A stretch of 64,000 nt of DNA, taken from assembly GCA_040391785.1 (NCBI GenBank), contig JBEBXH010000013.1, forward strand, positions 1 through 64,000, given 5' to 3'. Within the stretch, counting starts at the first letter, position 1; each line of letters starts with the position of its first letter. The position numbers were made by a program, and so were the translations under genes. Positions 50,452 to 59,579 of the stretch are shown piece after piece. This DNA comes from UBA5239 sp040391785 (GTDB taxonomy: Bacteria; Verrucomicrobiota; Lentisphaeria; Victivallales; Victivallaceae). A model generated the notes under the pieces. The model worked only from the letters and a program-made list of their open reading frames with translations. It was not told where the DNA came from and ran no database searches.

Positions 50452-51129
50452 ATGAAAAAAGACCGTAATTTCACCCTCATTGAACTCCTCGTAGTGATCG
50501 CGATCATCGCCATTTTGGCTGCGATGCTGCTGCCCGCCCTGGGCAAGGCCCGGGCCGCGGCGGAAAAGGCCTCATGCATCAACAACCTGAAAACCCTGAT
50601 GAATTACTCGCAGCTTTATTCCAACGATTACGAGGACTATATTCCGATTTCCTACGCCAATACCGAGCTGATCAATTATGCCTCGATCGCTACTGCTACC
50701 GCCGGGGCGGGCGGTATTACCCATTATGTGAAATACGGGTATAACAGCTACAGTTATGCTGAGTCTATGCGGATACGGTCGCTGTACATGTGCCCGGGTT
50801 CGAGCAAAAGCGCCGGAACCAGTGTCGAGCAGTATTTCGCCCGGCTCAACTACGGCATGAACCGCAATTTCAATTACGGTTATACCACCAAGCTGAGCAA
50901 AATCTCCTCCATCAAGCAACCCTCGCAGGTGTTCATGCTGATCGAAACCAAATATTATGATGGCTCCGGCACGCTTTATCCGTGGGAAGCCATTGAAACT
51001 GCCCGGACCGCGTGCTGGGCCACCTTCGGGCGCTTCCACAATGCGCAGGGCAATCTCGGGCTTTTTGACGGCCATGTAGCCTCGTGGGCAGGGAGCAACC
51101 CGAAGGATCAGGGCTTTTTGTGGGAGTGA
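50452..51129 (+). CDS. Type IV pilin-like protein with H-X9-DG motif (cassette 3)
   Basis: A 225-residue pseudopilin. Prepilin signal MKKDRNFTLIELLVVIAIIA, cleavage before Phe, Glu at +5, helix ending LLPALGKARAAAEKASC. The C-terminal FHNAQGNLGLFDGHVASW has nine residues between His and Asp-Gly. Central cysteine-proline (MCPGSSKS) as in the other cassette pilins. GGAG ribosome site. It lies between the DUF4838 gene and a propeller gene, all on plus. Confidence 0.93.
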   Translation: MKKDRNFTLIELLVVIAIIAILAAMLLPALGKARAAAEKASCINNLKTLMNYSQLYSNDYEDYIPISYANTELINYASIATATAGAGGITHYVKYGYNSYSYAESMRIRSLYMCPGSSKSAGTSVEQYFARLNYGMNRNFNYGYTTKLSKISSIKQPSQVFMLIETKYYDGSGTLYPWEAIETARTACWATFGRFHNAQGNLGLFDGHVASWAGSNPKDQGFLWE

Positions 51130-51135
51130 TATGCT

Positions 51136-52689
51136 ATGACCGCTTATAAAATGCTTGACCGCCGGGAATTGTTTCTGGATGGTTTCCTGGCGGAACACCT
51201 GAAAAATGTCTCTTACCGGATTCATCATCCGGAACGCCGGGAAATCGTCCTGCAAATGAACCAGCCGCATGAAAACACCAATAATTCCTGTTTCCAAACC
51301 ATCGTCAAAACCCCGGAACGTTATTTGATCTACTACCGGGCCGGATTCCGCGTTCCCTGTCTGGCGTCGCCGGTCCTTGATTGTGCCAACGCCTGCCTTT
51401 GCGCCGCGGAAACCACGGACGGCAAGAGCTGGCGCCGCTGCGACGTCGGAATCAGTCCGGTCGGCGATAATGTGGTGCTCGACAACCGCATGACTCAAGT
51501 TGTTTCTACGGCGGCGGATTGCCCGGGGACAACCACGGTGTTCTACGACACCAACCCGGCTTCACCGCTGCGGGAAAAATTCAAAATGATCGTGACGGAC
51601 GAGTCCAGCGGCAAAACCCGGGGCATGTACCTCTTTACCTCCCCCGACGGCCTTCGTTTCAAGTGCAAAAGCAAAAAGAAATTCGCACTGGACAGCATGT
51701 ATGACTCCCAGAACCTGGCCTTTTTCGACCCGGAAATCGGTGAGTACCGGGTGTATCACCGTACCTGGGGGAACGGACGGATCCGCATGATCCGGACACA
51801 TCGTACCGGGGATTTCAAAACGTTTACCCATGGCAGTGATGTCATTTTCGACGATCCGTATTTCAATATGGAACTCTATACCAATCAGGTACAACCCTAT
51901 TACCGTGCTCCGCATATCCTGATTGGCACGCCCATGCGCTACTGCGACTACAATTTGGTCTGGGATCAGAGGATTTACGCCCGTCCCGGCCTGCAGGAAC
52001 GGGTATTCCGGGCCGGGGGCGACAGTGAAAAGCCGGACGTTCGCAGTGCTCTGGCCGCCACGGACAGCATCGTCATGGCGTCCCGCGACGGAGTCCACTT
52101 CAAGCGCTACGCCGAAGCTTTCGTGCGTCCGGGTGATCAACTCCAGGGCAACTGGTCCTACGCGGATAATTTCCTGTTCAGCGGCTGCATTCAGACCAAA
52201 TCCGATCTGGGACCGGACTTTCCCGATGAAATGTCATTTTACCGCACGGAAAATACCTGGCAAAGCGAAGGAACCGCCATTCGCCGGCTGGCTCTCCGGC
52301 TGGACGGTTTCGTGTCGCTGAACGCCGGAGCCGACGCCGGTGAGGTTATTACCCGGCCGCTGGTCTTCAAGGGCGGGCGCCTGGTGCTGAACGTATCGAC
52401 CGGAATATATGGTTTCGCCGCCTGTGAAATTCAGGATGCCGACGGGTGCGCCATCCCCGGTTATTCGCTGCAGGATGCTTTCCGGGTGCCCTGCGACGGA
52501 CATGCCGTTGTGATGCGCTGGCGGAACCACGGTTCCGATCTCCGATGCCTGGAAGGGCAAGCGGTCCGATTGCGCTTTCTGCTTTGCGATGCGGACCTCT
52601 ATAGCATGCAGTTTCAGCCTTTCCAGCCCGATCCGCCGTTTCCGAAACCAGGAGCGAGAATCAATCCCGAAGAGTTCCGCTATGTTTAA
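51136..52689 (+). CDS. Predicted beta-propeller glycosidase-like protein (cassette 3)
   Basis: A 517-residue protein without signal peptide. The start MLDRRELFLDGFLAEHLKNV and the following pattern of propeller blades (FQTIVKTPERYLIYYRAGFR, CLCAAETTDGKSWRRCDVGI, YLFTSPDGLRFKCKSKKKFA, IVMASRDGVHFKRYAEAFVR) resemble GH32/GH43-clan-like proteins common in PVC bacteria. The C-terminal about 150 residues form a beta-sandwich. It follows the pilin gene by 6 nt and its stop overlaps the stop of the convergent DUF4838 gene by 4 nt. Exact enzymatic class is not known. Confidence 0.75.
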   Translation: MTAYKMLDRRELFLDGFLAEHLKNVSYRIHHPERREIVLQMNQPHENTNNSCFQTIVKTPERYLIYYRAGFRVPCLASPVLDCANACLCAAETTDGKSWRRCDVGISPVGDNVVLDNRMTQVVSTAADCPGTTTVFYDTNPASPLREKFKMIVTDESSGKTRGMYLFTSPDGLRFKCKSKKKFALDSMYDSQNLAFFDPEIGEYRVYHRTWGNGRIRMIRTHRTGDFKTFTHGSDVIFDDPYFNMELYTNQVQPYYRAPHILIGTPMRYCDYNLVWDQRIYARPGLQERVFRAGGDSEKPDVRSALAATDSIVMASRDGVHFKRYAEAFVRPGDQLQGNWSYADNFLFSGCIQTKSDLGPDFPDEMSFYRTENTWQSEGTAIRRLALRLDGFVSLNAGADAGEVITRPLVFKGGRLVLNVSTGIYGFAACEIQDADGCAIPGYSLQDAFRVPCDGHAVVMRWRNHGSDLRCLEGQAVRLRFLLCDADLYSMQFQPFQPDPPFPKPGARINPEEFRYV

Positions 52690-54959
52690 TTTTTATCGAC
52701 CAGGATCAGGCGGTCGCAGCTGACCAGGTTTTCGGTTCCCTGGCCGCCGTAGGCCGGACCATCGAATTTCAGCGACACATAAACATCGAATTTCTTGTTC
52801 GGATTGCCCAACTCATAAGCCTGTTCCATCTGATAAGTGGCAAACCAGCCCCTTGAGAGATAAAACATGCATTCGGTCGAAACGGGGCTGACGCCCACCG
52901 GATACAATTTGTATTTCCCCGGCAGGATGTCTTTTTTGGCGATGGTTGTTTTCAGAAAATAATGTTTCCGGGTGACGTCGTAAACACCCATCGTCATCGG
53001 AAGCTCGTCGCTGACGCCGACCGAAGCCCGGCCGATTGCCGCATCGGGATCGTCGCGCAGGTTGCGTTCCGGGAAAAGCTGGTAAATCCGGTCCGGGGCG
53101 ATTTTCTGGAACTGCGCGGGCAGCGGCTTGACCCGGCCTTGGGCGAGGGCGAGCGGCAGCTCATACTCTTTCAGGAACTGTTCATGTTTGTATTCGCGCT
53201 GGCCGCCGGAAGCATAGGAGACCGCGTTCCGGAGGTTCCGCTCGAGCCGCTCGGCCAGTTCTTCCGGCGTACAGGATATTTTCAGCTGTGCCCGTTGGAT
53301 TTCCGGGAATTTCTTCAAGGTGGCGGCGTCCAGTGAAACGCGCAAATTGCGTATCCGGGTCAGGATTTCGGGGCGGTCAGGGGGAAGCGGCATGGCTTCG
53401 AGCCGGTCGAACCACTCCTGCCAGCGTACCAGGTTCTGCGGTGTGAGGTAGGCGAAAACACTGATGGTCGCGCGCCATGAATACGGCACCGGCGAGTTCA
53501 AGGTACATTCATCCAGTTCCCGCATATATGCGAGCACTTCAGAAGCGGCGGGGCCGTAATAGAATTCGGCAAACTCGCGGATCAGCGCCTCCGCGTCGCG
53601 CTCCGGATTTTCAAAAAGCTTGCCCATTACCCAGCTCTGCATATCCGAGAAATTCAGTGCATTCGGAATCCCGACATCATGCTCGAAAAATGCCCCGCGC
53701 ACCTTCAGCGAATGAATCAGCTGAATATCATGGACCAGTTTTTTCACGTTTGCCACCGGCAACGGCGAGGTATACGAGTTCGGATAATACCAGATGCGCA
53801 GATTGTCGGTGATTCTGCTCCAAGCCTGAAGATTTTCCCAGGTGCTCCGGTTCGACGGCGCGTCAAAGGTTGTGGCGAAATCCGCATCGATCGGGGCGAA
53901 AGTCACGATCAGGTTATCGGGAAGGCGTTTGACCTTGGGCGGGATTTCGCTCTGTTCCTTGCGGTAGGCCAGCATGGAAAGATAAGCTTTCGGGTACACC
54001 TCGCCGATTTTGTTTGCTGCCTCGATGCAGTAATCGAACAGCGGTCCGCCGGGCGAACCGTAGCGTTTTTCGAGCTCCTTGCAGGGCGCGCAATGACAGA
54101 AGCGTCCGTCCACGTCCGTGGCGGAAACGTCGACCACCCCGGTGCCGCCGTGCGCGGCGAGCTGCGCCAGCAGGTGGCCGGTGAACATCTTCCGCATTTC
54201 CGGGTTGCTGAAACAGAGCTGCATGTTGTTGACTCGTTTTCCATCACCGTTCAGCGAGTAGAATTCGGGGTGGGTGGCGAAAATGTTGATGTGCTCCGGC
54301 CACGGCTTGTAACCGCCCTGTTCGGGCCGTTCACCCGGCGGCATGAAGAAAAACAGCGAATGGACCACCGGGCCGCGAAACGGGTAATCCTGACTCATGC
54401 CCGCCGGCAGCCGCACGTAAACATTGAACTTGTTGCGGCCGAAGTAATAAGGCACTGTGGCCTGATGCGGCGGGAAATAATAATTCGTGTGATGGCGGAC
54501 GTTGAACACCGGCGTAAAACGGCGGTTGATTTCCGGGATTTCGAGGTTCCGGCGCTCGGGGATCTTGTTTTCATCCCGCACCGTAAACCAGCGGCAGCCG
54601 AGATCATCCTCCAGGAAACTGTAGACGGCATAAAATACCCCGTTTCCGCCGCCGCCGGTCAGGTAAAGATGCCCGTCGCGGGTATAGACGTGATATTCCT
54701 GCGGCGCGTATTCAGTTCTATTGCCGCCGAGGCGGATCTGGCGTCCGCCGGAAGCGTCGGGCTTTACCGGGAAATCGGCGCCGGTGATTTTCTTCAAATG
54801 CATGGCGAGTTCGGCGGCGGCAAGCCGGTCGCTCGCATTTTCCGGAGAATCCAGCACGATCACGTAATCGGTTTTGCCGTCCCGGGCGAGTTGCAGTGGA
54901 GCGCCGGAGCACGGGATCAGGAGGCAAAGAACGGCAATAATTGACGGAAGCATCTTCAT
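52686..54959 (-). CDS. Secreted DUF4838 protein (cassette 4)
   Basis: A 757-residue protein with signal peptide (MKMLPSIIAVLCLLIPCSGA). It has the N-terminal accessory fold (LTGGGGNGVFYAVYSFLEDD, LGCRWFTVRDENKIPERRNL), DUF4838 with the cysteine motif FCHCAPCKELEKRYGS, and the same C-terminal domain as the 30921-33170 protein (VSCDRLILVDKN). The two are full-length paralogues. It is the last gene of GntR-pilin-DUF4838. A glycosidase role is inferred from the fold. Confidence 0.88.
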   Translation of the reverse strand: MKMLPSIIAVLCLLIPCSGAPLQLARDGKTDYVIVLDSPENASDRLAAAELAMHLKKITGADFPVKPDASGGRQIRLGGNRTEYAPQEYHVYTRDGHLYLTGGGGNGVFYAVYSFLEDDLGCRWFTVRDENKIPERRNLEIPEINRRFTPVFNVRHHTNYYFPPHQATVPYYFGRNKFNVYVRLPAGMSQDYPFRGPVVHSLFFFMPPGERPEQGGYKPWPEHINIFATHPEFYSLNGDGKRVNNMQLCFSNPEMRKMFTGHLLAQLAAHGGTGVVDVSATDVDGRFCHCAPCKELEKRYGSPGGPLFDYCIEAANKIGEVYPKAYLSMLAYRKEQSEIPPKVKRLPDNLIVTFAPIDADFATTFDAPSNRSTWENLQAWSRITDNLRIWYYPNSYTSPLPVANVKKLVHDIQLIHSLKVRGAFFEHDVGIPNALNFSDMQSWVMGKLFENPERDAEALIREFAEFYYGPAASEVLAYMRELDECTLNSPVPYSWRATISVFAYLTPQNLVRWQEWFDRLEAMPLPPDRPEILTRIRNLRVSLDAATLKKFPEIQRAQLKISCTPEELAERLERNLRNAVSYASGGQREYKHEQFLKEYELPLALAQGRVKPLPAQFQKIAPDRIYQLFPERNLRDDPDAAIGRASVGVSDELPMTMGVYDVTRKHYFLKTTIAKKDILPGKYKLYPVGVSPVSTECMFYLSRGWFATYQMEQAYELGNPNKKFDVYVSLKFDGPAYGGQGTENLVSCDRLILVDKN

Positions 54960-54974
54960 TGTTGAAATCCTTGG

Positions 54975-55718
54975 TTACGGCATTTGCCTGTCATATGTTG
55001 TCAACAGTTCATTTTCGGCATAATCCCAGTTATTGAGATACCAGGTTGGAGCATGTATCAGTTCTCTGGAGGTTTGTGCATGTCCGTCGAGGTAGACCGC
55101 ATTGAAGCCGCCGGGGTGCGGATTCCTGCTTATACCGAACTGAATATGTCGTTTTTCCAGCATGGTATTACAGCCACTTGCTAGCGCGTCCGTGAGAACG
55201 GGGTTCCAACTATCCGCCAGAATCAGGGAATTGGTCAGATTCCGCTTTGCCTGGCTCATTTTTCGCAACGGAGGATAGCCGCTGACATTGGCACTATCGT
55301 TAATGAACCGGTTGTATCCGTAACTCATATAGGTTTTTACGTAGACATAAAGAGCTTGTTTTTTTGCATTTGCAGGACAGAGAAGCATCTTTGACATTAT
55401 ATTTTTATCAAAGATGTTGCCGGCTTCAGTACCATTGGCACCGGTTCTCTGCAGGAGAACTTCTGCAAAGTAATATGGGAATTTGCCATATCCTGTTCTG
55501 GCCGGCAGTAAATAATCATCATAGTCTCCGGCATACATACTCCATTCCAGATTAAATTGTTTTAAATTGTTCAAGCAGCTTGCCTGGTGAGCCGCCATTC
55601 GAGCCTTGTTCAATGCCGGCATCAGCATTGCAGCCAGTATGGCTATGATTGCAATTACTACCAGTAGCTCAATAAGTGTGAAATAACTTATCCGTTGAGT
55701 TTTTTGTGTGGTATGCAT
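54975..55718 (-). CDS. Type IV pilin-like protein with H-X9-DG motif (cassette 4)
   Basis: A 247-residue pseudopilin with the signal MHTTQKTQRISYFTLIELLV, cleavage before Phe, Glu at +5, and helix ending MLMPALNKARMAAHQASC. The C-terminal HPGGFNAVYLDGHAQTSREL has nine residues between His and Asp-Gly. ATG 55718 is preferred over 55724 because AAGG is then 9 nt away instead of 3. It lies 15 nt upstream of the DUF4838 gene and 36 nt after the GntR gene. Confidence 0.92.
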   Translation of the reverse strand: MHTTQKTQRISYFTLIELLVVIAIIAILAAMLMPALNKARMAAHQASCLNNLKQFNLEWSMYAGDYDDYLLPARTGYGKFPYYFAEVLLQRTGANGTEAGNIFDKNIMSKMLLCPANAKKQALYVYVKTYMSYGYNRFINDSANVSGYPPLRKMSQAKRNLTNSLILADSWNPVLTDALASGCNTMLEKRHIQFGISRNPHPGGFNAVYLDGHAQTSRELIHAPTWYLNNWDYAENELLTTYDRQMP

Positions 55719-55754
55719 GTCCATTTTCCTTATATGTTGGGGAATTTTTATGGC

Positions 55755-56828
55755 TTATTTGTAAATGGTGCTGTCGCGCCGGATCAGGAGCGGCTCCGCC
55801 AGGCGCAGGTTGATGCCGTTGAAGTTGCCGGAGACTTTTTCCTCGAGCAGCCGGACGGCGTTGATGACTTGCGTGGGCAATGCGATGTTGATCGAGGTCA
55901 GTTGCGGGCGCGCCAGCTCGGCCATGCCCGAATCATTCACCGCCACCAACGCGAGGCGCTGCGGAATATCGATTTTGTGGTCATAGCAGAAGTTGTTCAG
56001 GATCAACGCTTTTTCGTCATCGGTGCTGATGATGCCGTCGATCTGGTCGAACATGCCGCTGTTGAATTTTTCCTTGAGCAGCTGGTACAGCGACTCGCGC
56101 GGCGAGGTGAAAGGTATCAGCTGGAGATCCCAGATCAATTCATTGTATTCGGAGCTGGCCGGGTGGATTTGAGCGAAAAGATTTTGCCAGACCGCGGCAT
56201 ATTCGGCCTCATCCGTGTGGTTCAGGTGCGTACAGAGCAGCGCGATTTTTTTGCGTCCCGCCGCCTGCATTTCGGTCATGGCGAGCCGGATCACCTGCGA
56301 ATTGTCCACCGCCGAACTGCTGATGCCGAAGCGCTCATAGCGCTCGCCGACCATGATCAGGCGTTCGCGCCCGGCGTTGCAGAGGTCGCGGATGTGCTCG
56401 TATTTGGACAGCCCGAAGCCGTAAATCATGGAGTAACAGGACGTATCGCGCACCAGCGCCACCAGTTCCTTGACCGATTGCATGGTCAGGATTTCGTACT
56501 TCCAGTCATAAGCTTCCAATTGCTGTTTGACCGTATTTTTGAAGATATCCAGATTTGGGTGCGAGCTCTCCGGGATAAAAATCCTGGTGTTGCGATGAGT
56601 TGGAAATTTGCCTTCGTGCCGCCAGCGGACGAAAACCCCGCGGCCGTGGTTCAGGTCCACGAAATTCTCCGCCGCCAGTTCGTTGACCGCTTTGCTCACG
56701 GTCATGTAGCTGACTTTCCATTTGGCGGCCAGTTCGCGGCAGCTCGGCAACTGCTCGCCCACGGCATAATCGCCGTTGACGATGCTGTCAACCAATTCAT
56801 CCCTGATCTGCAGGTACTGGGGCTTCAT
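55755..56828 (-). CDS. GntR-family regulator with LacI-type sensor domain (cassette 4)
   Basis: A 357-residue regulator. The winged-helix domain (MKPQYLQIRDELVDSIVNGD, YAVGEQLPSCRELAAKWKVS, YMTVSKAVNELAAENFVDLN) is followed by a PBP-like sensor (RIFIPESSHPNLDIFKNTVK, IDGIISTDDEKALILNNFCY, ALVAVNDSGMAELARPQLTS). It heads the operon with the pilin and DUF4838 genes, with a perfect dyad between promoter and start codon that suggests autoregulation. Similar in architecture to the cassette 1 regulator but not closely similar in sequence. Confidence 0.9.
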   Translation of the reverse strand: MKPQYLQIRDELVDSIVNGDYAVGEQLPSCRELAAKWKVSYMTVSKAVNELAAENFVDLNHGRGVFVRWRHEGKFPTHRNTRIFIPESSHPNLDIFKNTVKQQLEAYDWKYEILTMQSVKELVALVRDTSCYSMIYGFGLSKYEHIRDLCNAGRERLIMVGERYERFGISSSAVDNSQVIRLAMTEMQAAGRKKIALLCTHLNHTDEAEYAAVWQNLFAQIHPASSEYNELIWDLQLIPFTSPRESLYQLLKEKFNSGMFDQIDGIISTDDEKALILNNFCYDHKIDIPQRLALVAVNDSGMAELARPQLTSINIALPTQVINAVRLLEEKVSGNFNGINLRLAEPLLIRRDSTIYK

Positions 56829-56853
56829 ATCTCAAATTTCCTTGCTTGCAATT

Positions 56854-56915
56854 AACTGTATATATCAGTTGTAATCTGTTTAAATCTATAATACTGTCAA
56901 ATCTCAAATTGTCAA
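56854..56915 (-). promoter_or_regulatory. Promoter and operator of cassette 4
   Basis: Minus-strand TTGACA (56910-56915) and TATTAT (56888-56893), spacer 16 nt. The perfect dyad AACTG-N7-CAGTT (56854-56870) lies downstream of the start site, 26 nt before the GntR ATG. The remaining part of the 275-nt gap up to hypF shows a short 9-nt-period tract (56951-56978) and no clear hypF promoter. Confidence 0.7.
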
Positions 56916-57103
56916 TAGGGGGATCAGGAAAAATACATCTTTTTTGCAATGAGGACGTCAAAAAACAAAGACTAAAACGACAGGGTCTTGGGCAGGGAAC
57001 CACGCTGCCGTTTCACTCCTTTCGGCGACCTCGTCCATTCTCCCTGATTTCTTCTGGAAAAAAGCGGGTTCCGGTGGTATATTTCCCGGAAGAGGAAAAT
57101 TTT

Positions 57104-59326
57104 ATGAATTCGAACTTACAGCGTAAAATCATTTTGCGGGGTATTGTCGAGGGGATCGGCATGCGGCCGGCGTTGTTCCGGCTGGCCGGGCGGTTCGGGC
57201 TGCACGGGCACGTGATCAACTGCGCGGGCTGGGTGGAACTGCTGCTGCAGGGGCCCTGCGAGGACGTCGAGCGCTGTTTCAAATGTATGCCGGAGGCGCT
57301 GCCGCCGGGGGCGCGGCTGGAAATGCCGCTTGAGTTCGAGGACTCCGCGATCGAGCGGACGGCCGGGGAATTCCGGATTCTGGTCGATGATTCCGGCTCC
57401 GGGGTGAATCTGTTGACGCCGTCCGACCTGGCGATGTGTCCGCGGTGCCGGGCGGAAATGAATGACCCTGCCGACCGCCGTTACCATTACCCTTTTAACA
57501 GTTGCGGCGAATGTGGACCGCGCGCCTCGGTGATTCGTTCGCTGCCTTATGAGCGGGCAAACACGGCGTGGCGGGCGTTTCCGCTGTGCGAAAAATGCCG
57601 GCGCGAGTACGATGACCCGGCGGACCGCCGTTTCCATATTGAGGGGATCAGCTGTCCGGAATGCGGGCCGCGGCTGGCGCCGTCGCTGGAAGAATTGCTG
57701 AGCGTACTTGAGGCGGGCGGGATTGCGGCGTTGAAGGGCGTCGGAGGCTTTCAGCTGCTGGCGGACCCGCGCAATGCCGATGCGGTGGCGCGGTTGCGCG
57801 GCTTCAAAAAGCGCCCGGAAAAACCGTTGGCGCTGATGGCGCGTTCACTGGAAACGGTCAAAAAATATTGCAAGCTCACACCATTGCAGGAAGAGTTGAT
57901 TTCATCGCCGGCGGCACCGATTGTGCTCTGTACGTGGACGGCGGAACCGCTTGAGCTGATCAACCCCGATAATCCACAGGAGATCGGGATTATGCTGCCG
58001 TCCTCGCCGCTGCATGAATTGCTGATGAACAGTTTCAGCGGCGATCTGCTGGTGGTGACCAGTGGTAACCGTTTTTCGGAGCCGCCGGCGCTGAGCGGCA
58101 AAGAGGCGGCGCTGCATTTGCAGGGGGTGGACTGCATCCTCGATCATAACCGGGATATTTACTGGCGGCACGACGATTCGGTGGCGGTGGAGAATCACCG
58201 TCAGGTGCAATACTGGCGCTGCGGGCGCGGCTGCCGCTGGTCGGCGCTCGACCTTAAGCCGGGGTTTGAACGCAATGTGTTGGCGTTGGGCGGGGCGTTG
58301 AAAAACACGTTTGCCATGGCCGGAAAGGATTATCTCCTGACGTCGCCGCATCATGGCGAGTTGGAAGACGCGGACGTGGCCGTGGGCTGGGAAAAGGCGC
58401 TGAACCAGACATTGTCGCAATTGAGTACGACTCCCGACGCGGTGGCGGTGGATTTGCACCCGGATTATTACAGTACGCGCTACGGGGAGCGCTTGGCGGC
58501 GAAGCTCGGCGTGCCGTGCGTCCGGGTGCCGCATCATTACGCCCACGCGCTGGCTGGGCTGCTCGAGAGTGACCGGGAAAACGCGCTGGCGCTGGTGTTC
58601 GACGGCAACGGGCTGGGGCCGGACGGCAAGCTCTGGGGCGCTGAGTTGCTGTACGTCAGCCGCGAGGGTGGGCGAAGGCTCGCCACTTGGGAGGCCGTGC
58701 CGCTGCCCGGCGGAGAGCTGGCGATCCGCGAGCCGTGGCGGCAGCTGGCGGGGCGGCTCTACGCGGCGGGACTTGATACCGACCCGGAAATCACTTTGCA
58801 GTGCCGGAAGAACCTCAATGCGCCGTTCAGCCACGCGGCAGGCCGATTGTTCGACGCGTTTGCGGCGTTGGCCGGGGCCGCGCCGAGGCGGATCAGTTAC
58901 GAGGGGCAGGGGGCGATCCGGCTGGAAACGCAGGCGCGGCGCGAGAAGGATTGGGACGGCGTCCTGTATCCGTGGTCGAGCAGCGAGCGCGGCGGCGTCC
59001 TGTATGTGGATTGGTCGCCGCTTCTCCGCGAAAAAGTGAAGTCGGCCAGCCCGGCGCTGAGCTTCCACCGCAGCGTGGCGGCGGCGGCGCTGGAAATGGT
59101 GGAGTTTGGCCTGGCGTGTCAGCAGGATTGCGACACAGTGATCCTGACCGGCGGGGTGTTCCAGAACCGGTTGTTGACCGGGCTCACCGCCGGATTGTTG
59201 GAAGGGCGGGGGCTCAAGGTATTCATCCCGGGGCGGGTGCCGCCGAATGACGCGGGGATTTCTGTCGGGCAATGTTTGTGGGCGGGTTTGAATTTTCGCA
59301 TTTCGGGTGTACATTATTTGATTTAG
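57104..59326 (+). CDS. hypF: Hydrogenase maturation carbamoyltransferase HypF
   Basis: Uses carbamoyl phosphate and ATP to load HypE for cyanide ligand synthesis of [NiFe] hydrogenase. The 740-residue protein has the acylphosphatase domain (GIVEGIGMRPALFRLAGRFG; Met replaces the common Phe), two zinc fingers (CPRCRAEMNDPADRRYHY, CGECGPR; CEKCRREYDDPADRRFHI, CPECGP), a YrdC-like domain (ALKGVGGFQLLADPRNADAV) and a Kae1-like domain (HHYAHALAGLLE, ILTGGVFQNRLL). ATG 57104 with AGAGGAAAA upstream is used, since family proteins start at this point. First of the hyp operon. Confidence 0.96.
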   Translation: MNSNLQRKIILRGIVEGIGMRPALFRLAGRFGLHGHVINCAGWVELLLQGPCEDVERCFKCMPEALPPGARLEMPLEFEDSAIERTAGEFRILVDDSGSGVNLLTPSDLAMCPRCRAEMNDPADRRYHYPFNSCGECGPRASVIRSLPYERANTAWRAFPLCEKCRREYDDPADRRFHIEGISCPECGPRLAPSLEELLSVLEAGGIAALKGVGGFQLLADPRNADAVARLRGFKKRPEKPLALMARSLETVKKYCKLTPLQEELISSPAAPIVLCTWTAEPLELINPDNPQEIGIMLPSSPLHELLMNSFSGDLLVVTSGNRFSEPPALSGKEAALHLQGVDCILDHNRDIYWRHDDSVAVENHRQVQYWRCGRGCRWSALDLKPGFERNVLALGGALKNTFAMAGKDYLLTSPHHGELEDADVAVGWEKALNQTLSQLSTTPDAVAVDLHPDYYSTRYGERLAAKLGVPCVRVPHHYAHALAGLLESDRENALALVFDGNGLGPDGKLWGAELLYVSREGGRRLATWEAVPLPGGELAIREPWRQLAGRLYAAGLDTDPEITLQCRKNLNAPFSHAAGRLFDAFAALAGAAPRRISYEGQGAIRLETQARREKDWDGVLYPWSSSERGGVLYVDWSPLLREKVKSASPALSFHRSVAAAALEMVEFGLACQQDCDTVILTGGVFQNRLLTGLTAGLLEGRGLKVFIPGRVPPNDAGISVGQCLWAGLNFRISGVHYLI

Positions 59327-59348
59327 TTTTTTTAAACGGATTTTAGCT

Positions 59349-59579
59349 ATGTGTATCGCATTTCCAATGAAAATCAAAGAATTGCTGCCGGAGCAACACG
59401 GCATCGTGGAATGCGCGGGTGTCGAGCGCCGCGTGAGTCTGCGGCTGCTGGAAAAGTATAGCTTGGGCGACTACGTGCTGGTGCACGCGGGTTATGCAAT
59501 CGAGAAGCTTTCGGAGGAATCGGCGTTGGAAAATATCCGGATCATGAATGAATTACAGGCGGCGCTGGAGCAACCATGA
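59349..59579 (+). CDS. hypC: Hydrogenase maturation chaperone HypC
   Basis: Small Fe-carrying chaperone that works with HypD. 76 residues with the essential N-terminal Cys in MCIAFPMKI and the conserved GDYVLVHAGYAIEKL. It overlaps hypD by 4 nt (ATGA). Confidence 0.96.
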   Translation: MCIAFPMKIKELLPEQHGIVECAGVERRVSLRLLEKYSLGDYVLVHAGYAIEKLSEESALENIRIMNELQAALEQP

